Below are positions 11,609 through 20,144 of a DNA stretch of 64,000 nucleotides, piece by piece. The notes under the pieces were generated by a model. It saw only the letters and a list, made by a program, of their open reading frames with translations. It was not told where the DNA came from and made no database searches. The stretch comes from Vibrio tasmaniensis (GTDB taxonomy: Bacteria > Pseudomonadota > Gammaproteobacteria > Enterobacterales > Vibrionaceae): contig NZ_AP025510.1 in NCBI RefSeq assembly GCF_024347635.1, positions 3,100,001 to 3,164,000 on the forward strand, written 5' to 3'. The first letter of the stretch is position 1. Every line of letters starts with the position of its first letter. Position numbers and translations under genes: made by a program.

Positions 11609-13141
11609 TTAGTTTACTTTATCCTCAGCGGGTTGTCTTTCTACTAAGGAGGCATTTTCTGAAAAAGCCTCATTTTGAGCCATTTCAGCTATCCCAATCG
11701 AGATCGATTTTTTCACTTCAACACCAAGGTGTTTGAAGCTTTCAGCTTGACGAATCACATTGCCACGCCCAGTCACTAGCTTATTCATGGCACCTTGGTA
11801 GCTTTGGTTGGCTCTATCTAATGAGCTACCAAGACTTTCCATATCATCAACGAACAGGCGTAATTTGTCGTAAAGCTTGCTCGCGCGTTCAGCGATAACT
11901 TGCGCGTTCTGGTTCTGTCTGTCATTACGCCAAAGGTTATCAATGGTACGCAGGGCCACCAGCAGGGTCGTAGGACTGACCAAAATAATGTTTTGCTCCA
12001 TCGCATCTTTGACTAAGCTAGGGTCGGCTTGAATCGCCACCTGAAACGCAGGCTCTACCGGAATAAACATCAACACATAATCCAAGCTCTGAATGCCTTT
12101 AAGCTGATGATAATCTTTCTGGCTTAACCCTTTGATATGCGCTCGCAGCGACACCAAGTGATCACGCAGCGCAGCGTCACGTTGCTGATCGGTTTCGGCA
12201 TTAAAGTAGCGTTCAAATGCTACCAACGCCATTTTCGAATCGACCACCACTTGCTTATCTTGTGGTAGATGAACAATCACATCCGGTTGATAACGCTTGC
12301 CCGCATCGTTTTGCAGGTTCACTTGCGTTTGGTATTCGTGGCCTTCGCGCAGCCCTGATTCAGCAAGCACGCGAGCCAATACCACTTCGCCCCAATTACC
12401 TTGCTGTTTGTTATCGCCTTTTAACGCTTGAGTCAGGTTCACCGCTTCACGCGTCATGCTCTCATTGAGACGTTGTAGATTTTTAAGCTCATGAACTAAG
12501 GTATGACGCTCTTTGGCCTCTTGGCTGAAACTATCGTTCACTTGTTTCTTGAAGCCTTCCAGCTGTTCTCTCAGCGGAGACAACAAACCTTCTAGGCTTT
12601 GCTTATTCTGCTGATCGACCTTAGCGGTTTTGCTCTCAAACAGTTGATTCGCTAACAGTTCAAACTGCTGCTTAAGTCGAGATTCTGCTTGCTCTAACAA
12701 TTGCAGTTTTTCACTGTTGGCGAGATTTTCTTGGTCGTGCCTAGCTTCTTGCTCGCGAAGCTCAGCCTCCAACTCAGACTTATGCTCCTTAAGAACATTG
12801 ATATCATCGGCATACTGCTGACGCTCTTGCTTCACGGCTTCAAAATAGCGCAGCTTCTCCATCGCAGCCATCACCTTCCCATGCGCCTGCTTAAGTTCAA
12901 ATGCCGCTTTGTCTCGATCATCATCTAACTCATTGAGTTCTTGTTGCGCCTCTGCGAGTGAGGATTTGAGCTGAGCTTGCTGAGATTCATGCAACAAACG
13001 ATCGGACTCTAGCTGCTGCTCGAGCAATCGCTGCTGAAAAGAGAACTTCTGTTTAACCCACCAGCCCACCACACCGCCGCTGACGAGCGCGCCAGAAATT
13101 GCAGCAATAAGCGTTGCCTGATGTTCGATAATCCATTGCAT
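11609..13141 (-). CDS. rmuC: DNA recombination protein RmuC
   Basis: 510 residues: an N-terminal membrane helix (LIAAISGALVSGGVVGWWV), a long coiled coil (about residues 30-230, rich in E, Q, K and L), then the RmuC nuclease-like core with GNWGEVVLARVLAESGLREG, YQPDVIVHLP and VVVDSKMALVAFERY, which resemble a PD-(D/E)XK fold. RmuC limits inversions at short inverted repeats in E. coli. It is the first gene of the rmuC-ubiEJB-tatABC block. Nothing odd in length. Confidence 0.95.
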   Translation of the reverse strand: MQWIIEHQATLIAAISGALVSGGVVGWWVKQKFSFQQRLLEQQLESDRLLHESQQAQLKSSLAEAQQELNELDDDRDKAAFELKQAHGKVMAAMEKLRYFEAVKQERQQYADDINVLKEHKSELEAELREQEARHDQENLANSEKLQLLEQAESRLKQQFELLANQLFESKTAKVDQQNKQSLEGLLSPLREQLEGFKKQVNDSFSQEAKERHTLVHELKNLQRLNESMTREAVNLTQALKGDNKQQGNWGEVVLARVLAESGLREGHEYQTQVNLQNDAGKRYQPDVIVHLPQDKQVVVDSKMALVAFERYFNAETDQQRDAALRDHLVSLRAHIKGLSQKDYHQLKGIQSLDYVLMFIPVEPAFQVAIQADPSLVKDAMEQNIILVSPTTLLVALRTIDNLWRNDRQNQNAQVIAERASKLYDKLRLFVDDMESLGSSLDRANQSYQGAMNKLVTGRGNVIRQAESFKHLGVEVKKSISIGIAEMAQNEAFSENASLVERQPAEDKVN

Positions 13142-13279
13142 GATAATGATTTAGCCTAATTGGAGATAACTCATTAAATGGTATTTTGATACTGGATAAA
13201 TGTCCAGTTTGCCGTATTAAAATTCGACAGATAGACTAAGCGCTCCGTATTCTGCCCCATCAAATTAGAATGAGTTGCT

Positions 13280-14173
13280 ATGAACGAACGTCGTGCCTTG
13301 GGCTTTGGCCTTGCTGCGGTATTGCTGTGGTCAACAGTCGCTACTGCTTTTAAGCTGACCCTTGCTGAGTTTTCACCAATTCAAATGCTGACCATCGCCA
13401 GCATTGTGTCGTCGATTGCACTGATCGCGGTTTGCGCGTTTCAAGGCAAGCTTTCTCAGCTGAGTACCACGTTTCTTTCAAACCCTTGGTATTACCTACT
13501 ACTCGGCTTGGTCAACCCACTGGCCTATTACCTGATTCTATTCAAAGCATACGACCTGCTGCCTGCATCTCAAGCGCAAGCCATCAACTACAGTTGGGCG
13601 ATCACGCTAACCTTAATGGCGGCGGTTTTTCTGGGGCAAAAGATTCGTAAACAAGATTGGATTGCTTGTACCTTCAGTTATGCAGGTGTGGTAGTTATTG
13701 CCACCAAAGGCGATGTTCTGGGAATGCAATTCGATAGTCCACTCGGTGTGGCACTGGCGCTGCTTTCAACCTTGCTTTGGGCGGGCTACTGGATTCTCAA
13801 TACCAAAAACAAAGCTGACCCTGTGGTTGGCGTACTGCTTGGGTTCTTAGTGGCATTGCCATTCGCGATTGGTTTAACCCTTTATGAAGGCGAGAGTTTT
13901 AGCCAAATCACGGCGAAAGGTTGGATGGCCGTGACTTACGTTGGCCTGTTCGAGATGGGTATTACCTTTGTGTTGTGGCTCTCAGCACTCAAACTAACCA
14001 ACAATACGGCACGTATCAGCAACCTAATTTTTGCCTCACCGTTTATCTCGTTGATGCTACTTTCGACCATTATTGGTGAAGAGATTCACCCTGCGACACT
14101 GTTTGGTTTACTGCTAATTATTGCTGGTTTGGTGATTCAACAGATCAAGTTTTCAAAAAACAAACCTGCGTGA
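13280..14173 (+). CDS. EamA/DMT-family transporter
   Basis: A 297-residue integral membrane protein with about ten hydrophobic helices in two EamA repeats (about residues 7-143 and 152-290), the layout of drug/metabolite transporters. The substrate cannot be predicted. It was convergent with yhiN before the transposon arrived: the palindromic terminator at 14271-14302 lies between this gene and the insertion site. Confidence 0.85.
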   Translation: MNERRALGFGLAAVLLWSTVATAFKLTLAEFSPIQMLTIASIVSSIALIAVCAFQGKLSQLSTTFLSNPWYYLLLGLVNPLAYYLILFKAYDLLPASQAQAINYSWAITLTLMAAVFLGQKIRKQDWIACTFSYAGVVVIATKGDVLGMQFDSPLGVALALLSTLLWAGYWILNTKNKADPVVGVLLGFLVALPFAIGLTLYEGESFSQITAKGWMAVTYVGLFEMGITFVLWLSALKLTNNTARISNLIFASPFISLMLLSTIIGEEIHPATLFGLLLIIAGLVIQQIKFSKNKPA

Positions 14174-14174
14174 C

Positions 14175-14206
14175 TGAGTAAATGAGTAAATGAATAAATG
14201 AGCTAA
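14175..14206. repeat. Four 8-bp tandem repeats right after a stop codon
   Basis: TGAGTAAA, TGAGTAAA, TGAATAAA and TGAGCTAA follow head to tail, starting one base after the stop codon of the EamA gene. Each unit supplies an extra TGA or TAA. Confidence 0.75.
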
Positions 14207-14270
14207 AAGACTCGATTGAGCACAAAAAGCTGTCGATATAGTCAAGTTTTCTCAATTAGATGTTAGATAC

Positions 14271-14302
14271 AAAAATGGCGAGTCATATGACTCGCCATTT
14301 TT
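14271..14302. terminator. 32-bp perfect palindrome, ancestral EamA/yhiN bidirectional terminator
   Basis: A perfect palindrome centred between 14286 and 14287. The arms read AAAAATGGCGAGTCAT and its complement, so each strand ends with five T. It would end the EamA transcript, and before the insertion it would also have ended yhiN, whose stop codon once lay only about 35 bp further right. Confidence 0.85.
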
Positions 14303-14331
14303 ATGTAATCTGAACTAATGGATAAGCGAAA

Positions 14332-14336
14332 CGCTT
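14332..14336. repeat. Left 5-bp target-site duplication (CGCTT)
   Basis: CGCTT directly precedes the transposon end TGTGTAG. The same five bases follow the right end at 29039-29043. A 5-bp duplication is the hallmark of Tn7-family insertion. Confidence 0.93.
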
Positions 14337-14396
14337 TGTGTAGCACCAATAAAGATTGCCCGTAAGAGTATGTTTAGACAATAAAGTTTGCCCGTA
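14337..14396. repeat. Transposon left end: terminal TGTGTAG and two TnsB-type sites
   Basis: After TGTGTAG (14337-14343) come two 21-bp sites, 14344-14364 and 14376-14396, whose shared core reads AATAAAGWTTGCCCGTA. They are spaced 32 bp apart and point opposite to the right-end sites. The second TniQ gene ends only 16 bp further in. Confidence 0.9.
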
Positions 14397-14412
14397 ATTT
14401 TTAGATTTAACA

Positions 14413-15429
14413 TCAGAGCATCCGCTCCCCACAACACCTATAACCTTGAAAACTAGAAAATAAATGTTGTCGAGGCTTTATGATTAGTATATTTGCGGAA
14501 CAATCAACACCGTGACATTTCGAACAGTTAGCACCTTGTGCTTTGAAGACTGTTTCATTAAGACCTTGCTTTTCAATAACCCCACAATAAAACGTGTGAA
14601 GCTTTGAGCAACGTTGCCAAAATTCATGAAACTTTAAATAGCTGGAGTCATGAAGAGCGTAATACGCTTTCTTAAACATATAATCTCTGAAGATATGACT
14701 CTCCATACTCCTAACCAAGGAGTCGTGACTAGCACTTCCAAGTGCCTCCACGATGCTATCAGGGAAGATATGGTTCTCATATAGTAGCCACATCTTTAGT
14801 TTGTTTACGAGGCATGGAGCTAAATGAGGTTCATTTAACATAGAGGCTTTTGAGTAATATAAATCATCAGAAACCTCTCGATAGTAAGGTAGATCTCTCA
14901 AACTTTTACAAAACTTAGAACGCTTTCCTATCATAACGAGTTCAACAGCTTTAATAGTATCTTTTCTGTTACCAGCTTTAATAACATGAAAAGCTTCCTT
15001 GTGGATCCTACAATTATCACCTGACATCCAAGATGCCCAATCTGCTTTAAAGTATGCGAATCCGTTTTTCTTAATGGAATCTACAATACACTTTGAACAA
15101 TATTTAACTTGAGGTGAGGAGCTTCTTTTTACTTTTTGGCCTTTCAAAAAAGCACCCATAAATATCGTGTACGACGTAGGACTTTTAAGTATATCTGCTT
15201 GATACTCAATGAACCCTGAATCCAAAAGTAAATTAAACACTTGAGAGTCAAAATTATTTATAAAAATACCTTGATACCGTTCAGGCAGCATTAAGTACTC
15301 AGACCATTTTCCTTTTTCATTGAATACATTAGGCATCCTGCCTGGTCCCAGTACCATATTTATACGCAGAATATAGCTCAACACACATTCTTCTGGCATA
15401 GGTTTTATAACCATTGAATCACAAAGCAT
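14413..15429 (-). CDS. Second TniQ-family protein (short, left-end)
   Basis: A 338-residue protein. Its N-terminus (PMPEECVLSYILRI) matches the opening of TniQ/TnsD proteins, and a zinc-finger pattern follows: C111-x2-C114 (YCSKC) and C140-x2-H143 (CRIHKEAF). A second Cys cluster near the C-terminus (CSKCHGVDC, then CC) is less usual. It lacks the large C-terminal DNA-binding half of the 524-aa TnsD here, and in size resembles the TniQ that joins Cascade in I-F3 elements. I use the ATG at 15429; a TTG at 15441 is possible. TniQ proteins pass target information to TnsC. Its partner is unknown; the nuclease-like gene lies 106 bp upstream on the same strand. Confidence 0.8.
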   Translation of the reverse strand: MLCDSMVIKPMPEECVLSYILRINMVLGPGRMPNVFNEKGKWSEYLMLPERYQGIFINNFDSQVFNLLLDSGFIEYQADILKSPTSYTIFMGAFLKGQKVKRSSSPQVKYCSKCIVDSIKKNGFAYFKADWASWMSGDNCRIHKEAFHVIKAGNRKDTIKAVELVMIGKRSKFCKSLRDLPYYREVSDDLYYSKASMLNEPHLAPCLVNKLKMWLLYENHIFPDSIVEALGSASHDSLVRSMESHIFRDYMFKKAYYALHDSSYLKFHEFWQRCSKLHTFYCGVIEKQGLNETVFKAQGANCSKCHGVDCSANILIIKPRQHLFSSFQGYRCCGERML

Positions 15430-15535
15430 CTTACTTACCAATACAGCCTTTACGTCTACCAGCTCAAAGCTACGAGGGCATCACCAAAATAAAGCTTAGA
15501 TAACCATAAAGTTGAATATGAATAACTATAAGCAC

Positions 15536-17146
15536 TTAACCTTCGATGAGCTTACTATCAAAGGCTACCAACCAATCTTTTTCTAACTTCTTCAACGGGT
15601 AATCAAGAAAGCACTTGAAATAAGTCTTAAGCATTTCTTTGTCGTGACAACTTCTAACAATCTTGAGGACTTCTTCTCCATCACAGTAATCTAACTTGTA
15701 TTTATTAATATTTCCCTTTGCTTGTGACAGTAACTCAATGGAATCCTCCGAAAAACCGCCAGAAGTCCACAAAGCAAAGCAAAGCTCCTTCTTCTTCCAC
15801 TCAGGATGCTCCAAAGCGTACTTTCTGAGTGTTGGTACCCTCACCTGAAGCCATCGCTTCACTTCATCATGCGAAACAGTCCCGTTTGGTTGATGACCTT
15901 TGCATTCAATAAATAATATTTGCCCTGTATTCAATTCGGCAATAATGTCTGATTCAGCACTGCTTCCATCAAGAGTCTTACATAACTCATTGAGCCGAAC
16001 ACCATAAGTACGATAGGCTTTCTCAACTACACTAGCTGAAAAATACTCAAATAATACTCCTCTTAGATTACCAACAGCTCCCTCTATCTTTCCTAGTTGG
16101 TCAAACAACTCATTAAACCTTTCCGGCTCTATGCTTACAGCATGAGCTGCACTCTCCAATGTTCGAAGTAGGGTTGTTAACCCCTTAGCAACGTCATGCC
16201 CAAAAAGTGTTTCTATAGTCGCAGGTAATACGCCAGCTTCTTTTGCCTGCTTGAACGCTTCTTTGTGGTATTCATTAGCAACAAACATTTGTATACATCG
16301 CCCAACATTAGGCAATCCACGTAGCGTTCTACATTTTCGAAGAAAAGGCTGTATTCCATCCTCACTAATTTTCTTGTTTAACAAAATATCACAGGCAAAA
16401 AAGCCAGGCTTAATCTTGGAAGCTTCGTCCTGCCCAATATTAACTAATGGGTATATATATGATGGCCCCGCCATATCCCATAGCGTAGTACTCACTGAGG
16501 GTAGGTCTTCAGCATCTCGATCTCTAAACAGATGGTAACTCACCAAACCAAGGTTTTTAGCCCACTGAGAAATAGCACTCATCAAGATTTTCTCTGCTAC
16601 TAGCCGCGCTCTGATCTCTGGAAGGATAAATGAAAGCTCTTGTTCGTACTGAGTAAGAAGGACACATCGCCCAAAGCCATCAATATCTCTCACTGATAAA
16701 ATCTCATGCATCTCTAAACGCTCTAAAATTTTTTCTGGTGGGGTATGTTTTTTCTGTCTTAATGGCGCTCCACATGAAATAAGAAAATGCTCATAAAGCA
16801 TTACTCCACCACGCTCCTCAAGCGCAGCAATAGCATGCCAGTAGGCAGAATTTGTATCTTTAAATGCCTTATACAATGCGGCCCAGAAAAAAGGAGAACG
16901 GTAATCTTTTCTTAAGTAAACAAACTTAATATTCCTAGGCAAAGGCAAGCCTTCAAGGCGATAAATATCCTTCCCTGCCCGTGAAACTCTTTTCCGAGCG
17001 GCATCATGAGACAAGTGGTGGTTTTCGACCAATTCCTGTACCAAATCCGAGCTTAAACACGGTCCTGTTTTCTTCAATATATCTTCTAACAAACTCATAA
17101 TGTCACACTGCGCTATATATATTTCCATTTTATGGACTAAGAACAT
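15536..17146 (-). CDS. Unrecognised protein with winged-helix-like N-terminus and PD-(D/E)XK signature
   Basis: I do not recognise this family. Up to 536 residues; an ATG at residue 17 (17098, MSLLEDILKK) is an equally good start. Residues about 17-80 look like a winged helix (SSDLVQELV...LSHDAARKRVSRAG). The C-terminal part has a restriction-endonuclease-like series: GVLFEYF (E367), SDIIAEL (D400/E404), then ILFIECKG (E414-x-K416). That is the order expected of a PD-(D/E)XK nuclease, and the catalytic residues appear present. No membrane segment. It lies between the Gabija-like genes and the second TniQ, on the TniQ strand. It may be a defence nuclease or a partner in target choice. Confidence 0.7.
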   Translation of the reverse strand: MFLVHKMEIYIAQCDIMSLLEDILKKTGPCLSSDLVQELVENHHLSHDAARKRVSRAGKDIYRLEGLPLPRNIKFVYLRKDYRSPFFWAALYKAFKDTNSAYWHAIAALEERGGVMLYEHFLISCGAPLRQKKHTPPEKILERLEMHEILSVRDIDGFGRCVLLTQYEQELSFILPEIRARLVAEKILMSAISQWAKNLGLVSYHLFRDRDAEDLPSVSTTLWDMAGPSYIYPLVNIGQDEASKIKPGFFACDILLNKKISEDGIQPFLRKCRTLRGLPNVGRCIQMFVANEYHKEAFKQAKEAGVLPATIETLFGHDVAKGLTTLLRTLESAAHAVSIEPERFNELFDQLGKIEGAVGNLRGVLFEYFSASVVEKAYRTYGVRLNELCKTLDGSSAESDIIAELNTGQILFIECKGHQPNGTVSHDEVKRWLQVRVPTLRKYALEHPEWKKKELCFALWTSGGFSEDSIELLSQAKGNINKYKLDYCDGEEVLKIVRSCHDKEMLKTYFKCFLDYPLKKLEKDWLVAFDSKLIEG

Positions 17147-17364
17147 TAAAAGGCTCTTAGTTAACAGTACCTTGTAGATAGGGAGCTAACGAGATATGGG
17201 AATAGATAAATGAGACACTTATGTCACAGTCACTACAAAACGTCACGCTTACACCTCTAGGCAGCACTAAAAAAATCCCCTACAATTTTTTGCAAGTTAG
17301 CAGTCTTCAATAAAAATTCTCAGTGATCGTTACAAAATTTTTTTTCATTTTTTTGCCGATCTGT

Positions 17365-17394
17365 TTGACAGCGGCACCAAAAAATCACTATTAA
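17365..17394 (+). promoter_or_regulatory. Strong sigma70-type promoter for the 147-aa gene
   Basis: TTGACA (17365-17370) and TATTAA (17389-17394) are separated by 18 bp. Transcription would start near 17401 and leave only about 17 nt of A/T-rich leader before the ATG at 17418. No Shine-Dalgarno sequence is visible. Confidence 0.7.
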
Positions 17395-17417
17395 ATCTGT
17401 GCAAATAAAAAATTAAT

Positions 17418-17861
17418 ATGCACATTGATAAAAACTACCTATTGAAGCTATTTGTAGCTTTCGAAGAAAACGACAAACCTTACTTAACCGTTTTCGACCT
17501 TATTGCCCGAGGCATTCAGGTTTATGTAAACAATGAAAAACACGAATGCCGGTTGGATTCAAAATTTATGTTTCACATCCAACTTCTAGTTGAGGAAGAA
17601 TTGATTGTCGACCATGACTTGACCCTCTTTAAGACAATGGAAGATATCGGTATTTTGTTTGATGAGTTTGGAGATGCTTACGACATTGACCTTAATTGTA
17701 AAATGCTTTGGCTAACAACTATCGGTCATAAACGTTTAGAAGATCTAACTCAAAGTGAGGTGAGGGATAACTTAATTGATGAAATTAAAAAATCGCCCGC
17801 CAAGGCATTAGCCACTGGTGTCGCAGAAACTATGAAGCTAGCAATAAAAGGCTTCCTTTAG
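17418..17861 (+). CDS. Small protein, possibly DUF2513-like winged helix
   Basis: 147 residues, the only plus-strand gene inside the element. The middle (FMFHIQLLVEEELI...MLWLTTIGHKRLEDL) resembles the DUF2513 pattern, in which a short helix-turn-helix-like region ends in LTxxGHxFL. The match is by eye and weak. Tn7-like and phage-like islands often carry such small regulators. It has its own promoter and its own terminator, so it is a stand-alone unit between the convergent helicase and the divergent nuclease-like gene. Confidence 0.65.
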   Translation: MHIDKNYLLKLFVAFEENDKPYLTVFDLIARGIQVYVNNEKHECRLDSKFMFHIQLLVEEELIVDHDLTLFKTMEDIGILFDEFGDAYDIDLNCKMLWLTTIGHKRLEDLTQSEVRDNLIDEIKKSPAKALATGVAETMKLAIKGFL

Positions 17862-17871
17862 CGTTAACTCT

Positions 17872-17899
17872 AATACCCCGGGCTTCCGGGGTATTTTTT
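17872..17899 (+). terminator. Terminator after the 147-aa gene
   Basis: Stem AATACCCCGG (17872-17881) with CCGGGGTATT (17886-17895), loop GCTT, then T-run. It separates this gene from the convergent helicase gene, whose stop is at 17925. Confidence 0.88.
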
Positions 17900-17924
17900 G
17901 ATAGTTATCTCCAAAACCAAACGC

Positions 17925-20144
17925 TCAGATGTATTCCAAAGATGAATCTTCTCGCACTCTTGCAACTTTCCACCCATTACCCTTTAGTATATTAAAATCA
18001 TCTTCCCCCCAAGAAAGCGTACTCCCTCTTATCCCTTTATGCGATTCGGGAATCGCAACACAAATCAAATGTGTCGGTCGAGTTAAGCCTACGTATAAAG
18101 TGTTTAACCAGCTTTTTTGCTGAGTGGTTGCTTCTGATGTTAGTTTTGAACCAAGAAAGAATGGTTTGAGCTGGCCTAAAATAGGCCCTCTATTTGTACA
18201 ATCTAACAACAATGTAGCTGTATGTGTTTGCCCTTTAACAGAGTGGATAGTGCCTAATTTGAAATCTAATATTTTCCTCGATGGCAGAAGCTGATGTCTA
18301 TAGATATTGGTTCTATCAACTTCTCCAGTATCACAGCTCTGAGGGGTGTCATCTTCACCTTCCCATTTTAGGAACTCAAAAGACGAGTCAATTTCTTCGA
18401 TCCCTAATAGCGATTGAATAATATCAGTCACAATTAAGGTAATTGCAGCCCACTCCGCTTCAGGTATGCCCGTTTTTGCTGTAAGTGCTCTAATAACTTT
18501 ACTTGAAAAATCGTTTGCACAATCTTCATTAAGCTCTCTAACGAGTGCCCTGTACTTATTAGGAGCTGATTTAATTCTGGCGAAACGAGTCCGTTTAGCT
18601 TGTGCACCATCTACACTTATTAAATAACACCCTTTTAAGATGCCTTCCGATACTTTTTCGAGACCAGAACTTAAGCATTTAGTCTCTCTAACCAAATATC
18701 GGGCATGACGCAAATAACTAATCAGATCTTTATGTTGCTGGTAATCTTTCGTCATCTTGTCCGCTATATAAGGGGTAAAGTAATCTCTAATCGTTCTAGC
18801 GTAGTCACCTTCAGAAACCGCTGTATCTTTTTCCTTCTGTATATGAGAACAAATTCTTAATTTTGCTAGGTCAAGGTTAAGCTCTTCCATTTCTCTAGCA
18901 ACAAGTTCTGCGAATGCCGGAATCACAGCCATTCTAGAGTCCTCATTGAATACTAAGATACAATGACCTCTTCCCCCTTTATCATCCTGCCTTACACCTT
19001 GCATTTTAGGGTTAAGAGGGTGAGTTTCGAACTTACATGCTATATCAGACACACTCATATCAAATCGATGACTCACTGGAAGCGTGAGCCTACCAATGTC
19101 AGGTGATGGGTATGGATCTATTCCATCCGCTGGCATTGGTGGCTCAAATGTATAAATTGTCTGATTGGCATCACCAAATCGCTGTCTAGTAACCGGTTCT
19201 AGCTCATGAATGTAGGACGAGAACAATTCATGTAGCATAAGAGCTTGTGAGCTAGATGTATCTTGGGCTTCATCTATAAACAGCAATGGGAATCGTTTCC
19301 TAAGAATTTGGAATACATTCCTCGAAGACTTCATCAGAGCCTTTGAATATACAAATAAATCACTGAAGCAAAATATCCCCTTGTGAGCTACTTCCTTAAT
19401 ACACTCTTTTAGCAAGCTCTCCATTGGCTCTGGCAGATCAAGAGCAGATTCCTTGCCAAAGTTAACGCTGACCAAGCTATATGCCTCATCAGTAATTTTC
19501 CAACTTGAAGGAATTCCATACCTCCTTTCTTCTAGAGGTTTCGCTTCATACTCAGCTAGCCATGCAGCGGCTTTTTTATGCTCCTGAGTATGCTCTCTTT
19601 TAGTTGTCACGATGCGAGTCTTCTTCTCAACCTGCTGAGCTACAAGATAATCTGCCACCTCACTGTAATTATCTTTCTGAAGTGTTCTAAGCCGCTGAGA
19701 GCGGCAGAAATCGTCATCAATATTAACAATCGCAATACCTTTAGAGTTCAAATACGGCTTCGCTAAGAAATCACTGAAAAAACTGTGTATCGTCCCAATA
19801 AAATGTGGGCGACTTAGTAATTTTTGGCCCTCTGCAGTCCCCCCAAGTCTCTCCTGAATCTCCTCTCTAGCGGCATTAGTCATAGACAACACACAAATAC
19901 CTTGTGTTTTTGAGTTCCAGTACCTAGCTAATAACGCTAACTTTGCCACTAATACTGTGGTTTTTCCGCTCCCAGGGCATGCCTCTACATCTAAATCATC
20001 AAGCCTTTGTAGAACACGCAACTGATGCTCGTCAAACCCATTATTCAGACCGAGAATACCTTCAACCCACTGGATATCATCATCCGTAAATGGATTTGCG
20101 CCTAAATCTTGATTGCAGCTCAAAAGCTCTCGAATATTACTCAC
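17925..20144 (-). CDS. UvrD/PcrA-like SF1 helicase, GajB-type partner
   Basis: 739 residues. SF1A helicase motifs in order: Walker A CPGSGKTT (56-63), motif Ia region LSMTNAAREEI, motif II FIDEAQD (289-295), motif III FGDANQT, motif IV region SHRFDMS, motif V TIHSVKGQTHTA and motif VI YVGLTRPTHL. The start is GTG at 20144, 8 nt inside the end of the upstream OLD nuclease gene, with GGAG just before it. An OLD nuclease followed by a UvrD-like helicase is the class 2 OLD/Gabija arrangement, an anti-phage defence system. It is clearly longer than the prototype GajB (about 494 aa), so it is a divergent variant or an uncharacterised relative. Confidence 0.85.
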   Translation of the reverse strand: MSNIRELLSCNQDLGANPFTDDDIQWVEGILGLNNGFDEHQLRVLQRLDDLDVEACPGSGKTTVLVAKLALLARYWNSKTQGICVLSMTNAAREEIQERLGGTAEGQKLLSRPHFIGTIHSFFSDFLAKPYLNSKGIAIVNIDDDFCRSQRLRTLQKDNYSEVADYLVAQQVEKKTRIVTTKREHTQEHKKAAAWLAEYEAKPLEERRYGIPSSWKITDEAYSLVSVNFGKESALDLPEPMESLLKECIKEVAHKGIFCFSDLFVYSKALMKSSRNVFQILRKRFPLLFIDEAQDTSSSQALMLHELFSSYIHELEPVTRQRFGDANQTIYTFEPPMPADGIDPYPSPDIGRLTLPVSHRFDMSVSDIACKFETHPLNPKMQGVRQDDKGGRGHCILVFNEDSRMAVIPAFAELVAREMEELNLDLAKLRICSHIQKEKDTAVSEGDYARTIRDYFTPYIADKMTKDYQQHKDLISYLRHARYLVRETKCLSSGLEKVSEGILKGCYLISVDGAQAKRTRFARIKSAPNKYRALVRELNEDCANDFSSKVIRALTAKTGIPEAEWAAITLIVTDIIQSLLGIEEIDSSFEFLKWEGEDDTPQSCDTGEVDRTNIYRHQLLPSRKILDFKLGTIHSVKGQTHTATLLLDCTNRGPILGQLKPFFLGSKLTSEATTQQKSWLNTLYVGLTRPTHLICVAIPESHKGIRGSTLSWGEDDFNILKGNGWKVARVREDSSLEYI

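Noticed and set aside
14337..17417. A CRISPR array or Cas genes beside the second TniQ
   Set aside because: I looked for spaced direct repeats of 28 bp or so and for Cas6/7/8-like proteins on both strands; none is present in the left part of the element.
17925..20144. The transposon helicase as a second Rep/UvrD housekeeping helicase
   Set aside because: It overlaps the OLD nuclease gene, is quite unlike the Rep at 56.2 kb in sequence, and lies inside the mobile element.
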